Shown here one piece after another: positions 14,070-27,192 of a DNA stretch of 64,000 bases. Both the position numbers and the translations under genes were made by a program. The notes under the pieces were generated by a model. That model was not told where the DNA came from and made no database searches. It worked only from the letters and a program-made list of their open reading frames with translations. Where the stretch lies: assembly GCA_030062745.1 (NCBI GenBank), contig CP099839.1:34505293-34569292 (forward strand), written 5' to 3'. This DNA comes from Capitulum mitella (taxonomy: Eukaryota; Arthropoda; Thecostraca; Pollicipedomorpha; Pollicipedidae). How positions within the stretch are numbered: the stretch's first letter is position 1; each line of letters begins with the position of its first letter.

Positions 14070-15007
14070 CTGACGGAACGACAGGCCCAAGTCATCGACG
14101 GGTACACCATGAAACGAAAATGGAAACGGACGTATGGGACGCAAAGAAAAGATTATCGGAAACGGGTGCATACAAAGAATTACAAACACAATTTTTCTCT
14201 CTTTGGCTTCTACGTCATAACCACAGAAAAGCAAAACCTTTTTTCATCTTCTCAAAGTCAAAGGCCAAATGCTCTTTTCTTTCGAGTGCAAGAGACCACC
14301 AGTCTTAGAACAGAACGTAGATCATCGAATCTTGGATCACCTTACATTAATGTAACACGAACACGTGCCATTTTTTCAGGAACTGCAATGCGAATTACCA
14401 CTGTTATTTATCAACAATTTCACGCCACCTGGGGCACCCAAACAGCGGCTGCGACAGGAAACGCCCCTACATGTGGCATGGAGAATAGAACGTGTAATAG
14501 TCACGCTGCAGCTTTCCCTCTCACAGAACTGCAAGCGATCCACTTATTGGGCACACCAAGCTTTGTGTGGTGCCTGACCACCTGTCGCACAAATGACTAC
14601 GTGCGGAGCCCCTGACCCGGCACCTGATGGACTATGCTGCCACCTTCCACTGGCTGGAGTGGAGCATCAGACGCTCCGCCTCGGTAAATTTGCAACGTAT
14701 GGATCAATAAGGCCCGTTCAAACAGCGACTGATTGCTCTCGATGACATCACACCAAGCATGTTAAACTTCATAGATCAGCAATTTACCTCCCTGGGGACT
14801 TTTTCGCACAAATCGGAGATAACAGAAATCCTAAAGCCAAACTCCCGTTCGTGTGAAGGAAATAATGAAATAGGTCAAACTACGTCACGCGATACTATGC
14901 GATCACTTACACGACATTTAAGCATATGTCAGTATGGCGCATAAAACTCTATCAATTCCATACAACCCATATAAGTGTTTTATATTTACTGCACATGCGC
15001 ATCTTCG
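14070..15007. other. No gene recognised
   Basis: Start of the 13.7 kb TMEM132 intron 1 in transcript order read right to left. No recognised repeat or coding sequence. Confidence 0.5.
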
Positions 15008-15240
15008 TTAACCCTTTTCCCGTACCCATTAGGCATGGACACATTTCCGTGGGAAGGGGGGGGGGGGTATTCGGCCTACCCGCCCAAGACGTCGAGAACT
15101 ACCCGTCCGATTTCATCGTAAAAAAGGACCATGTCTTCCCCATAACAAAAACTACAATTTTGCCCAAAAAATCAGAAATGTTGTAACGAATGAGAAAAAG
15201 AGTGAAAACGTCAGAAAAAATATTTTACTTGTTATAATTC

Positions 15241-15530
15241 CAAAAGGGTGTCCATTCGTATCTTCTTTTTACGGAACAATGACCTCCAATATGGATTTTG
15301 GCCCCTCTGAAGGTGATTTTGCCCCACCCCATATTTTTCTGACCGTTTTAACGTGGGAAATATGGTTGTTATTTGAAAATGTTCACAAAAATAGGAATGA
15401 AAATTGCCTTCAGTCAAAAAAACGTGGGTCACATCCGTTCCGAACTAACATTTGGGGTAGGTTAGGTCGTTGGGCCCTCGGCTTGCTCCTCTTCCCCCCA
15501 CCCAAGGATTCATACAAAACGACACCCCTG
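15241..15530. mobile_element. MITE with GGGTGTC termini (same group as 8209-8654)
   Basis: About 290 bp inside the old family A element. Inverted ends AAGGGTGTCCATTCGTAT and ATACAAAACGACACCCCTG. Right ends of the same type occur at about 29335-29412, 42370-42440, 42170-42215 and 42800-42925, suggesting several degraded relatives. Confidence 0.55.
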
Positions 15531-15771
15531 AACTCCAGTTTCCGCATCGATGTCGATACCAATAACATGCATCGACAGCTAATCAATGTGACTTTTTCCT
15601 TTGGCTCACAGTTTTAGAATCCTGACAAATTCATAAGCGTTCAATGGGTTTGGAAAACGGAAGGTACATTTCTCAGCGGAATTCAGGCATGGGCCTGATT
15701 TACCTGATTATCACTTTCAGATTTCCGGAGCAGGGGACCGATTCTGAGTCAAATTCAGTGCATTTCATTAA

Positions 15772-16979
15772 CCCTATTCCCGGAGGGCTAGACGGTATGG
15801 CCGATTCCCGGCAGGGGGGGGGCGGATTCGGCCCCCCCTGAGATCTCGAGAACTACTTATCCGATTTCATCGCAACAAACGGCAATCGATTTGCCGTCAC
15901 GTGAACTACATTTTTATGAAAAGAAATTTTCAAAATTTTGAAATTTGTGGATACAGGGGGCCAAAAATGTCAAAATGGGGGGTACTTTTTGACTTCTTAT
16001 AACTTCGTTGTTTATGGACCGATTTTGATGAAACTGACATGAAACGAGAGATTATGGATAGGGCTTTTACCATAAGTATGCAAATTTGAAATTTTGGGAA
16101 AATTCATGGGCGTTCACAGGGTTTCAAAAATAGGGGGGTTAGTTTTCTAATAACGGAATGAACAAGAGGCCAAATCACTTTTTTAGCTTCTGCTAGTCAT
16201 GTTATGCTAAAGAAGTACAAATCGCATTACAATGTTTGTATAATGTTAGCATAGGCGTTGCCAGGGACATAAAAAAGGGGGAACTGTCATGGTCATACGT
16301 TCTTCAGATCAACTTGTGACCTTTGACCTTAAATGACCTCCAGTGACCTTGGGGTCACCTGGAATGATGTCGTGTGCATTCAATATTATCTGTAAACGTT
16401 TTTAATCGATTGAATTCACTCTATTCCAAAAAAAATCATTTTTTGGCTTTTGCGATATAGGGTACGCGCACTGACATTTTAGGTCATATCTCCGTGACCC
16501 GACCTGATATCAAGCTGAAACTTGGTACAGAAGTAGAGGGCGCCTTTCTACGTCATATATATTCCAGGTTTGGCATTTGAAAAAACGGCGCTGAAATTAT
16601 TGCGAAAAAACAAATTTTGACTTTTGACCTTGACCTGACCTTGTAAAGTGACCTCAGATAAACAAAATTACATCTGCACATTGCCCAACTATTTAGCTAT
16701 AAATTCATATAAAGTTTTAAGTTCTATCTTAAAAACTCTGTTTTTGGCAGACATTTTCCTTTTACCCTCAACATGGCCAAAAATGACCTGAGGTGCCTCC
16801 CAAAAACGTTGCCTGGCTCCGCCCCTGAGCAAAATAGAATTTCGAAATTTTGTCACGTCGCGTAGAAGGAATAGCTAGGAAAAGTCACCAAGTTTCGTGA
16901 AGCTGCGTTAAAAAGCCTGGAATTGGCAAGCAAAAAACCCGAGGGGGGGCGGATTCCGCCCCCCCTGCCGGGAATAGGG
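15772..16979 (+). mobile_element. TTAA-flanked piggyBac-like MITE, family A, copy 1
   Basis: 1,208 bp flanked by TTAA (15768-15771 and 16980-16983) with inverted termini CCCTATTCCCGG and CCGGGAATAGGG. A G-run/C-run hairpin lies just inside each end (GGGGGGGGCGGATTC.GCCCCCC). The middle, about 16250-16827, is bounded by its own inverted CAGGGGCGGAGCCAGG-like ends, hinting that a hAT-like MITE was captured before the family spread. AGGTCA/TGACCT half-sites cluster at 16315-16360 and 16620-16660. It encodes no transposase. Close relatives, inverted, lie at 29682-30891 and 36470-37672. Confidence 0.88.
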
Positions 16980-16984
16980 TTAAA

Positions 16985-17345
16985 AAGCGAATCGATTCAA
17001 TTTCGGTCCAGCGTCAAAAGTTCCCAGACCATCCAGACCAAGTCATGGGTGTACACTTTTGGATAGGATTCAGTTCAGAACCAAAGGCATGCTATTTCTA
17101 CATACTGAAATAAGAATGACACAAAATGCACACAAAATGTAAACAAAAATACAAATGTAACGTGTTTAACTTGTCATTGTGCCCTGTGACGGATTTGGTG
17201 AAACGATTCACGGTGCGTGCGCGATTTAATTCCGTTTCTAACTCAATGCAGGTCTTATCTGAATCGATTCAGAAGCTAATTCACGAGGTACTAAATTCCT
17301 GAATCGATCCAGCGTCGATTCGAATCGATTCAGAACCAGTCTTAA
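16985..17345. repeat. Cluster of GAATCGATTC palindromes
   Basis: The 10-bp palindrome GAATCGATTC or a one-base variant occurs about five times (near 16989, 17208, 17262, 17300, 17320). The last ones sit in GATCCAGCGTCGATTCGAAT. It lies between the two TTAA element parts. Function unknown. Confidence 0.5.
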
Positions 17346-18067
17346 ACCTGACTCAATTAAGGTAAAGGTGTTTAATTTTAACTAGATAAATGTAAAGGTC
17401 ATGGTCGCATTTTCATCGGGTCAACTTATGACATCTAACATCAGTTGACGTCAAATCATCTCAAATCACCTTGAATGGAATCGGGTTCATTTCAGTGTTT
17501 GAAAACGATCTCCAGGCATATGAATTGGCCATATTGTTCAATAACATCTTTACGGCCGTCGTGACGTAGGGTACTCTCACGAATATTTTAGATAATAGCT
17601 CCGTGACCTGAACTGATGTCGACCTCTCAAACTTGAAAAACACTATCCTAAGTCATATATTTTGATATTTTCATTTTCGAAATTAGCACCACGCAACTAA
17701 AAAACGAATTTTGACTTTTGACCTTGACCTGATCTTATGGAATAACCTCAGGTCAAAAAATATTTGTCATTCCTTGCTCTGTGATATACTATATGATATA
17801 ATGTATGTGATATTATTTGGCAGGCATTTTTCTTCAACGTTCAAAAGTGACAAAAACGCCTGATGTGCGTGCCAAAGACTTGGCCATGTTCCATCCCTGG
17901 ACAAAATGGTATTGCGAAAACTTCAAAAAATACGTAAGAAAAACTGATGGGAAGTCACCACGTTTTGTGAAACTGCTGTAGCAAAGCCTGGCCAGCGAGC
18001 AAAAAAGGGGAGAAAACAGAGGGGGGGGGGTTCTAAAGCCTCCCCCTCCCTATGGGAGTCGGGTTAA

Positions 18068-20271
18068 ACTGATGGAAAAAGAATAGCATTCAGGGAGTAT
18101 AAAGGAGAAACTTCTAATCCCGGAGGACGTGGTATTACGACTGAGAAAGGGGACCGCCGACAGAAGATGAGCGACTGATAACAGGTGCCCCGCCATTTAC
18201 TGCTTTCGGTAAAGCGTTCCAAGGATGGGGATATCATAGCGAGTTCGTTGCAAATCACTGGAGGCTTTCCGCCGCAGCGCTTGATGCAAGGACTCGGGCT
18301 GAAAAGGACAAAGACTAAAGAATCCGAAGGAAAGAAAAAAGTTAAATGAACATTTCAATTACGAAGAAATCCGACGACTACGTACTAAAAAATCTGAAAC
18401 TCCAATTGGTCGTTCTCAACATAAATGTTTGTTCATCGTGTCATATGTTTTGTATAACTGTCTTCTGATGTCTTGTTAATCTCTTTCAGTTTTGCGTCCT
18501 GACTTGCATTGTGTCAAGGTATCAAATTCACGTAAACCGGTCGCAACTGTTGTAGGTTCTTAGAAAACAGAAGACATGCACAACAATCACATGAATCCCT
18601 GCGATAGCGCTTCATGAAACCAAACGGTATTTTGCGGTAACCGAATTTCAAAATGAGTTTTCTTGCAACTTTTCCAACGCGTGTAATCTTTTTTGTATTT
18701 CGGATGACAACATGTCAAATTGATAAACACGATCTCAGACTTCCATGAAATATCTCTAAATACTCGTGTTTACATCAAACAATTCTCGAATGGCCACCAT
18801 AATGGATTCCAGGCGGGAAAACTATATTTGCTTGAAAACTGCAAGACCAAAAAGTTTTGGGAGACTGATCTGAATCACTGACATCGCCATTTTCATTCAA
18901 GTTCTACTTCAAAAATTTAGACACAATCAATATTCGTATACTTTATAAGTAATAAGAATAGTTAAACTTTTATTCGAACACACGAATTTCTATAACGCAT
19001 CAAAACGAACACTGCTGGTTTCAGAGGTTTTGAGGTCACAAGCAGGTAGAGGACGTACAAAACAGTGCAAGTTATGCTAGTTTCATTCGTCTCTACTACT
19101 TTGGTGTCCACGTTACCCAGGTTTTGGAAACACTTCGTCCGTCGCGTCGCGTAGTCCGTCGTACCGTTTTCGCAACGTGAGGAGATCTTTGCACCTAACT
19201 TACACAAGCACGACGTGCAGTTTTTCGTTTGGACCTAAATGCACTTTGGACTTTGCTCCGAGGCGGTGTTCTTTCGAACAGAAACTTAATGGTGACCTAA
19301 AAAACAGATGACATCGTAGACCAAAAAGATTAGTCTGGTTAATATTAGGACAACGTGCTTCAAAATCTGGTCCTGGCCCGTTTCACGTCAGAAATCCGTT
19401 GGTTTCATAGCGCAAACGGACACTGTACATGAAACATTGCACCACTTCACAAATCCGCCCTATGACACTGTGTGAGGTCAACAGTGGCTTACAATGACCG
19501 CCCCTGACATCATAGCACATACATCGTTATCGATGACGATACATCATTATCGGCCATCTCGCAGCCACAGTACAGAGAACGATCAAACAAAATGGAAACA
19601 AGAAAAAACCGGCAAAATCATAAAACATCACAGCCAGTCTCACGTCCTATTCAGGAGCGTAGGACCATCCAAAAAAGTGGGGAAGGGCAAAAGCCATTTT
19701 TCCCCAATGGGCTCACGCTGAGTTTTCAAAAAGTGGGGTCTTTCTTTCACCCCACCGCCTTCCCCCCGATTACCCCTATGATCCTTTTACATTCCTTGGA
19801 TATCAGTGGATGCCAATTTTAATTCGATCGACACGTGCGTAATTGATGTACCAAGCAATGCTGTAATTTTGACGACGATGCGCCGTTTGGTTATGGAGTT
19901 ACAAGAGAGAGAAATTATGCCTGATTATTTAAGCTTGCTGGAGCACATCGCTATAATTTAAGTCAGGTAATCCGTCCTGGACGACAATGGATATTGTGTT
20001 TTAATGAAATGTGCGCGTCTGATTTCACAAGTACTGGAAATTCCACGAGATTGCGCCGTTTGGTTACCGAGCTATGCGAGAGAAAAATGATAAACTTGCG
20101 TCGGCGGCCAAATGAACGTTAAGAGTTAAGCTTGCTTATTTACGTTTGAAACGCTCTCTCCGCGGGTCGCGGCTTAAGAATCCAGGACATGACAGGATTG
20201 GTTTAGAGGACTGCAAAATCCGGAGTTCACCTTTTCGGGACTGCTGGCCAGTGGGTGGCGCAAAAAAGAAA
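18068..20271. other. No gene recognised
   Basis: TMEM132 intron 1. The only structure seen is an imperfect direct repeat: GCGCCGTTTGGTTATGGAGT near 19878 recurs as GCGCCGTTTGGTTACCGAGC near 20055, each followed by GAGAGA.AAAT. ORFs resemble nothing I know. Confidence 0.5.
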
Positions 20272-22380
20272 ATTGTGGCTGACCAAAGTTTTTCCCATGA
20301 CTTGGTTCAATGGAAGCACACACGACGATTTCCAGCGAAGCTGAACAATATATAGGGGTTGCGCATCGGCCTTGGAAATGCTAGTTTCTGGTCAAGCTGG
20401 GCCAATTAGCAGCTTATTACTGAATTCAGCTAGCTGACCATTCGACAATATTTTATCAATCCTGACTGATGAAAGACGTCGTTTCATATACTTCTGAAGT
20501 TCCTAGGACACGTGGTTTGTTTGTTTGTTTGTTTTTTGTTTCACGTGGTTTGGAAGTTACACTTACCTGGAAGTTGATCCGTATTCGAGTTACGCACAGC
20601 ATGTGCTTAACCGAATGCCAAAAACAAGAATGTCATCTCTAGAAATAATCAGGAAAAGGCGTGGTGTTGCTGTTACAACAGCAGCCTTGAGCATCGTTAC
20701 TGAAGTTACTTGTGAGGTGTGCCGCCCTCGTTCCCCCGGGGACTCACGCGCCTCTGTCCGCCGCGGGCGGCCTGTGCTACAAAAGCCCGGCGGTGGTGGC
20801 GGGGTTGATCGGCCGGTGGGTCTGAGTGGGGGTTGAACAGAACGATGGGCGGATGAACCTCGAAGCAGTAGGTAGGAGTGGACGGACAAGTAGGTAGGGA
20901 GGACCTCACAATAATAATAGAAAGAGAGGGATATTGTGAGGTGAGCCGTCCTTGTATTCCCTAAAACTGAACGAGCGTCCGGCGGCGGTGGCCCGCGGCA
21001 TCAGTTTTCCGCTTGTGTGAGTCGTGTTTTGCGATCTGTTCGTGTGGGCCAGGTTCTGCATGGGTCTGTGGAACAACTAAGGTGATTGGTCATTGTCTGA
21101 TGAGTATAGCCTTTACACGGGATAAACCGACCACAACCAGGAGTGGGGAAGGCTACCGTTTCGGCGAAAGAGCAACTTGTGAAGGCACCAACAACATCAA
21201 CGCCATCTCCACGATCTGCCACGGTACCTTAGAGTCGCAGCACCTTTTCTAAGTCCAGCGGGTTATTCTTAACTGGTAAGCCGCCTTCCTTGATTGGTGG
21301 TGCCAGACTGCCAACCACCCGCCAAGCGCTCCAATACGTCCTCCATGCCACGGAGCTTCTGGCACGAGGGGCGCGTTTAAAGTCACGGTGGAAAATGCTC
21401 TGATGTTTAAGAACGTGGCACGTATAAAGACGGTCAATGGACAGCATTGCGAAAGCAAGCTGGAATTACTCTCAGAAGAATGGCGCCCGCTGCAGAAGAT
21501 GAAGAAGAGTCAATGACGCACAGCATTGTTGTCTTGAGAAATGTCATTTTCTCTTCACAAAAAAACAATTCGTTCCCGCTCATTGCTGCCTGACGTGGGC
21601 TCCACTGATCCTGGTAAAGTTGCATGTCTTCTTTCCTGGCGTCGTCTGAGAGCAGTCGGCTTTTTTTTAATCTCTTCATCTGCCTCGGGAGCTGCGATGT
21701 CCCAAAGCTTCTCCAGACCTTCCGAGAATTTTTCCGACTGCCCGCACCTTAACCTACTGTTAATGTGAGGTCCTCCCTACCTACTTATCCCTCCACTCCT
21801 ACCCACTGCTTCGAGGTTCATTAGTCTTCATCGGTCTGTTCAATCCCCACTCAGACCCATCGGCCGATCAACGCCGCCACCACTGCCGACACCTGTAACA
21901 CAACCCGCTCACGACACACAAGAGGCACGCTCAGCCCCGGGGATACGAGGGCGGCACACCTCACAAATAACTTCAGGACATAGATGATTAACGTTGCTGC
22001 TGTAACGCAACACCATGCCACATTCTGGTCGTGTCTAGACATGATAATGTTTTTTGGCACTGGGTCAGGTACATGTTTTGCGCAAGTCGAATATAATAGT
22101 TGGCACAGGTCAGCTTCTAGGTGAGTGTAACTTCTAAACCACGTGTCCTACGAACATGGGAAGTATATGAAACGAATTCTTTCACCGAGAGAATTCATAA
22201 AATATCACTAAATGGTCAGTTATCTCAATTTGCTTTAAAGTAGCCAAATGGTCCAATTTAACCAAAAACTACCATTTTTAAGGTCGATGCCCGACTCTTA
22301 AATCTCTTTCAATTTCGTTAAAAAATTGCCGTGTACTTCCAACAAACCAAATCGTGCAAAAAGCTTTGGTCAGACACAAT
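20272..22380. mobile_element. 2.1 kb element or structure with about 630-bp inverted repeats
   Basis: Left arm 20272-20915 is the reverse complement of right arm 21766-22380, imperfectly. Matched blocks include ATTGTG.CTGACCAAAG at the outside, CCTAGGACACGTGGTTT, AATGCCAAAAA, CTGAAGTTA.TTGTGAGGTG and AGTAGGTAGGAGTGGA at the inside. The 850-bp centre carries minus-strand coding-like sequence at about 21434-21760 (KFSEGLEKLWDIA, DMQLYQDQ) of the sort seen in invertebrate transposon proteins. I cannot assign a superfamily and see no clear target duplication. Confidence 0.7.
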
Positions 22381-24180
22381 CTTCGAAAGAAAAAAATCAA
22401 ACACGCTCCACCCTGCCTTTTCACAACCGAGTCCCATCAAGCCCACAACTGTGCTCACCAACAACATCCGTACGAGCATGTCATATTTGAACAAAATAAC
22501 GGCAATGTCTGCGGAGAGAATGACACGATACTCTGTCGTTGCTGACGCATACAGCCGTTTGCAGTTTTCACGACGCATGTCAGAACCGGTATGAGGCGTG
22601 CGTCGGCAGACCTTGATCTGCAGACAGACCGCCTTTCTCGCTGTTGGTCGTTGCCGATTTGATCCGAACAAGAACGCTCACTGCCGTGTTGACAGTCGTG
22701 GATGCAGGTGTCTGGCTGATTACTCGTGCTTTTGGTTCCGGTAGCTGACTGCCAAGCCGGCGCGTACTTCAGACCGCGCTAACGCCTATGGAGTGACATC
22801 CTCTCCCAGCGAATCAGACCCGTCGCAGAATGCAGGAATGCAACGACCGCCAGTACGACGCACTGGCCGCACTGTCACAGGAGCAGTAGCTGAATTTAAC
22901 TCACGCGCCATCGTTGTCTTCCAAGGTTTGTGAGGCCAAACGTCAGAGGCAAGCTGGCTGGCTCTGGCCACTTCATCGCCTTTTCGAAGTAGTCATCCCT
23001 GATGTCACAGCTAGCGACTGGCGACAGGGATGCTACAGCTACCCCTGATGTCACGACTGGCGACATTTGCTCGCAGTCCGGGCCAGCCGGTCGGCCGCCT
23101 GGCTCGCTCTCTCAGTACGTTACCGCCCAACAGACCGAGCGCAGCTGGGCGGCCGGTCCCCGACCTGACGTCATCAGTCCATCCCCGTTCACTGCAGTCA
23201 GTGGGCCGGCCGTGCACGCGGAGAGGGCCTCCTGTAATGCCGTGTCGGTACCTTGCCTCGCCTATGACGACCGGCCGGCGCCCCCAACCGAGACGGTTCA
23301 GCTCGCGCGAAACGCGCAGCGACAGGACATCTGCGATCGCGAGCCGCAGTGTAAACGCGGGCCGCGCGTCAATACCGCGGCCGCCACCAACGCGCATCGT
23401 CGGAGAGACCGACGATATCGGCTGATCGGAAGCGACTTCAGACCCAAACCACGTGCAGGCCAGCGGTGAGTCAATAAACTGGCCGGCGGCCGAACACTAA
23501 CGAAAACACGTCTGTTTGTGATCACGCGGCGCACATCTGACGAACCACGTCGTCCCCCGACGGGGAAGCGCGGCCGCTGACGTGCCCCCGTCAGTCAATA
23601 AGGTCAGCGGCGGTCTTGACCAGTCGTCAGGCAGCGGCGCCGTCGGGTCCCATTGTCCCGTGCCGTCGGATGGACGTGGCTCGGACGGCCGAATGCCAGC
23701 CGCTCGTTAATGGCGACGGATGCAGTAAGCCACGGTCCGGAGACAGGCGGCCGCCACACGCCCCTTGCAGCTGACTCGTGACGTGGTAACGACCTCTGCC
23801 ATCCGGCCATCTTCTAGGCAACGAGACGACCGGCCTCGACACATTCCGGCGACTCTTGCGTCGCAAATGAAGTAGGCGGCTGCGTTCAGAGCTCATCAGC
23901 TAATTCGGAACCACTCGGCGAGGTGTGGTTTCGAGTTCGGTGCGTGGCCTGTCAACGGTGGTACCGAAAAAGAGAAATAACAGGAAGACCTCCTCAGCCA
24001 GCGGAGCTCCGCTTTTACGTCAAAAACCGCGCGCACAAGCACGTTCATGAACGTGTACCTTGCAAATGAAGACACCATTCACTCACTGGAAGACCACCGA
24101 CCGCCTCTCGGGAACATTCCAACCAAAGGCAGATCCAGGGAAGTAGTGTTCTCATCTTCCTCACTTACTGCAATGCAATC
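22381..24180. other. GC-rich intronic DNA, no gene recognised
   Basis: 22.8-23.9 kb is CpG-rich with several overlapping ORFs on both strands and no recognisable domain. A short tandem duplication occurs at about 22996-23070 (CCCTGATGTCAC...CTGGCGACA twice). Could include an alternative TMEM132 promoter, but nothing shows it. Confidence 0.4.
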
Positions 24181-24189
24181 AGGCCACGA

Positions 24190-24505
24190 GAATCAGGGGT
24201 ATGCGGACCTCTGATGGTGCTGTCCGAGGTCCAATATGAGACAACTGCGGACCTCTGGTGGCGCTATCTGCGGTCTTCCCCAAGACAGCTGCAGGGTCTA
24301 CGGCCCTTTGGTGGCGTTGTCTACGGTCCTGCGGTCCTCTCTGAGACAGATGAGGGGTCTACAGACCTCTGGCGGTGCTGTTTGCAGTCCTCTCCAAGAC
24401 AGCTGCAAGGCCTACGGACCTTTGGTGGCGCTGTCTGCGGTCCTCTCCGAGACAATAGCGGGGTGTGCGGACCTCTGTTGGCGCTGTCTGCGATACCTTT
24501 CGGAG
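24190..24505. repeat. About 54-bp minisatellite
   Basis: Five to six degenerate units with GGACCTCTGGTGGCGCT, TCTGCGGTCCTCTCC and GAGACAG. An apparent ORF repeats every 18 residues and follows from the repeat. Confidence 0.85.
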
Positions 24506-24684
24506 CCGGAGAGTCAGATGGAGGATAGGACTCAGGTGATCACGTCCATACTGCCCGCTTTGTGATGCCTTGGCTCCATTTGCAATCTATAATGCTTATG
24601 TAAGCACAGCAACAATAAAGCTCATCAATATTAGTATTAGCATATGACAAATGCAGTTCAATTATACATATATGCGTTGACTGA

Positions 24685-27192
24685 CAGGCGCGGATCCGGG
24701 GGGACGATGGGGAGATCGCCTCCCCTGAGGTCTAAGAAGGGGGTCCCAAGAGAGGGGCCCCGAAGGGGCTCTCTCGGGCCGACCCCGAAGGGGCCTCTCC
24801 CAGACTCAAAAAGGACCCGAAGGGGCCCCGTATGAGCTTTACGCGGTCTCTGTGAAAATATGACAAGTTCTTGACGCAGTCAAGGAGACTGTGAGAGGGT
24901 TAGATGATCCGTGAGATGTAGAGAGGGACCCCTAAGGCTCCCAAAAGGCCCCTGAGGCCACAACAGGACCCCAACACCATCGACTGCTCCTGAGACCGCC
25001 AGAAGCGTCACAGGGCTCCTGAGATGGTCAAGATGGGGACTAAGTCTCTAGGACGGCATTACGGACTCTGGGAATGGCATACGGGCCCCGAATGGGTTTC
25101 ACGGACCTGTGTGAAAAGTCAAAGATTCCTGATGCTGTCGGAGGGCCTCCGGGAGGGCTAATGAGATCCCGAGACGGTAAGATGGCTCCTAAGATAGAAA
25201 GTAAGGTCCCTGGAACTCCCCAAGGGTCCCTGGGACCATAAGACGCCATAAGACCATAAGATGCCCCAAGACGGCAAAGGGTTCATGAGACCGCTTAAAG
25301 AGATCCAAGCCCACAGAGGGATTCCTGTCGGTCTGTACGGGACCTCCTGCCGGTCTGCAGTACCCCTGTCAGCCTGTGAAGGCCATCTGCCAGCCTGTAA
25401 GGGCCCCCTGCCGGCCTGTAGGGACCCCTGCCGGCCTATAGGGTCCCTGCTGACCTGTAGGTCCCTGCTGGCCTGTGGAGGGACTCCCTGCTGTTCTGTG
25501 GGGCCTTGCCGGCCTGTAAGGGTCTCATGCAGGTCGGGAGGGATCCCCTGCCTGCTTGTTGCTATATCCTTGTCGGCATGAATGGGCCCTGCTGACATGT
25601 AGAGGCTCTCGCCGCCGCCTGTAGGGCCCTCTGCCGGCCTGTGGAGGCTCGCTTACGGCCTGTGGAGAGGCCCCCTCGTGTGTAGAGGAACCCCTGACGG
25701 CCTGCAGAGGGACCCCCTGACAGCTGTGACGGCCCCAGTAAAACAACTGTTCTTGGCGCGATCATCGACAATCAGAAAAGAGCCAGTTGGTTGCAAATGA
25801 TTACGTTTAAGAACGGCAAGCGTCCATCATCGTAAAATTTTCACTGGCTGTTTGTTATTCAGAGGGCCACACAGGATACGGACGTACCAATGGTCACGCA
25901 CCCCCCCCCCCAAAAAAAAAGAAGAAAAAACTGGGACCGGCTGTACCTTTCTGCGAGGCACTTGTGACACGTTACGTTAATATTTCTGTCCATGGAGCCC
26001 CACATGAAGTGAGGGGACGCATCGCACGGCGAGGACCCCGAAATTTTTGGCCGGCTGCGCCCCTGTCCCCGAGTGTGTTAGATGGGCTTCTGCCACGGAA
26101 AAGGTGCCCCTAAGACTGTCAGTGAAGCCCCTGAAGCGCCAAAAAAGGCCCCTGATACGGCTAGAGGGGCCTCAAGACCCCTCAAGACGCCAGATAGACC
26201 CCATGTAACAGAGGAAAACCCCTGATACAGCCATGGAGACTACCAGAGACTATCAGAGGATCCATGACACTGCACATGGGCACTGAAATCGCCAATAGGT
26301 CTTCTGTAACTGAAACGGCAAAAATGCTCACCAGAGACGACAAGAGACAGCACCAGTACCACAGGGGGTCCACTGATACAGCTAGAGAGGGACCTCTGAA
26401 ATTGTTAACTAGAAGTCTCTGGCAATAGGGGCCCCTGAGACGACCAGAGGGGCCCATGAAACTATTAAACCTTGAGACGTCCAGACAGCTCCTGAAACGG
26501 CCAAAGGACCTAGAGGGCTGCCAGAGGCACGTCTGTCACGACAGAGAGAGAGACTTATCGAGGGCCCTTGTTACTGCCTGAGAAGCCTCTTAGACTTCTC
26601 AGGCCTTTGGGGGCTTTTCGCCTTTGGCGAAAACCCCCCAAAGGCTACAGGAGGGAACCCGAGATGGCTTAATTGTCCCTAAAGCTGCCAGATGGCTCCA
26701 TGACACTGCCCGAGGTGTCCATGAAACTGCCACAGGAGCGCCTGAGACGTCCCGAGGGATACGTGAAACTGTAAAAGGAATCTAAGACCATAAGAGAGCC
26801 CTGACACGACAGACGGCCAGAGATCACCAAAAAACTAGCAAAAAAGTCTCCAGAAGTTACAACGGGGCAGATGGACTCCTAGATCAGATAAAGACACGAC
26901 ATTTGAAGCAGAGGGAGGGACGCAGACGCCCAAAATCCCGCTGTTGCTGTCATATTTATACACTTTGTAGAAAAAAAAATTATCAAATGATGTGACGCAC
27001 ATGAATTCCTTTTGCCTACTGTATGTGGAAAAAACCGCAATATAACATCAAATATTTCAGCCTGGATTCCAGCAGATCAACATTTTCTTCATATGTGAGC
27101 AGCAAAAAATGGGGGCTGGCCGGCAGGGGGCACCGCACTGATCATTCGACCCCCCCCCCCTCCGCCTTGGCAAGATCCTGAATCCGATCCTG
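24685..27192 (+). mobile_element. hAT-like non-autonomous element with internal minisatellites, copy 1
   Basis: 2,508 bp. Ends are CAGGCGCGGATCC and (inwards from the right) CAGGATCGGATTCAGGATC. Candidate 8-bp target duplication: TTGACTGA (24677-24684) and CTGGCTGA (27193-27200), differing by two transitions. The interior is a patchwork of short GC-rich units such as GACGGCCAAGAGGGGCCCCT plus a GGCCTGTAGGGACCCCTGCC minisatellite (25340-25720). The whole order of blocks is repeated at 45788-50763, so it moved or was copied as a unit. Repetitive open frames here (QAGRGP-type repeats) are by-products of the minisatellite. Confidence 0.7.
25340..25720. repeat. GGCCTGTAGGG-CCCCTGCC minisatellite
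   Basis: Degenerate units of roughly 20-30 bp built on CTGCCGGCCTGTAGGGACCC. The homologous array is at about 46400-46870. Confidence 0.85.

Larger units (their letters stand above)
15012..18063. mobile_element. Old TTAA element of family A, split by a younger copy of itself
   Basis: Left part 15012-15767 begins after TTAA (15008-15011) with CCCTTTTCCCGTACC. It shares GTCGAGAACTAC..GTCCGATTTCATCG with the intact copies. Right part, about 17392-18063, aligns with the other half (TCATGGTC, CTTTTGACCTTGACCTGA, GCAAAGCCTGGCCAGCGAGC) and ends TCGGG before TTAA (18064-18067). In intact-copy order the left part stops near the place where the right part resumes. The simplest reading is one old, diverged element interrupted by the copy at 15772-16979 and about 400 bp of other DNA. 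Confidence 0.65.

Noticed and set aside
13369-14073. Plus-strand ORFs antisense to TMEM132 exon 2
   Set aside because: Shadows of the GC-rich minus-strand exon; no homology in these frames.
23002-23469. Plus-strand ORF of 155 codons in GC-rich DNA
   Set aside because: Overlapping ORFs of similar length on both strands, no recognisable domain, no splice or promoter context.
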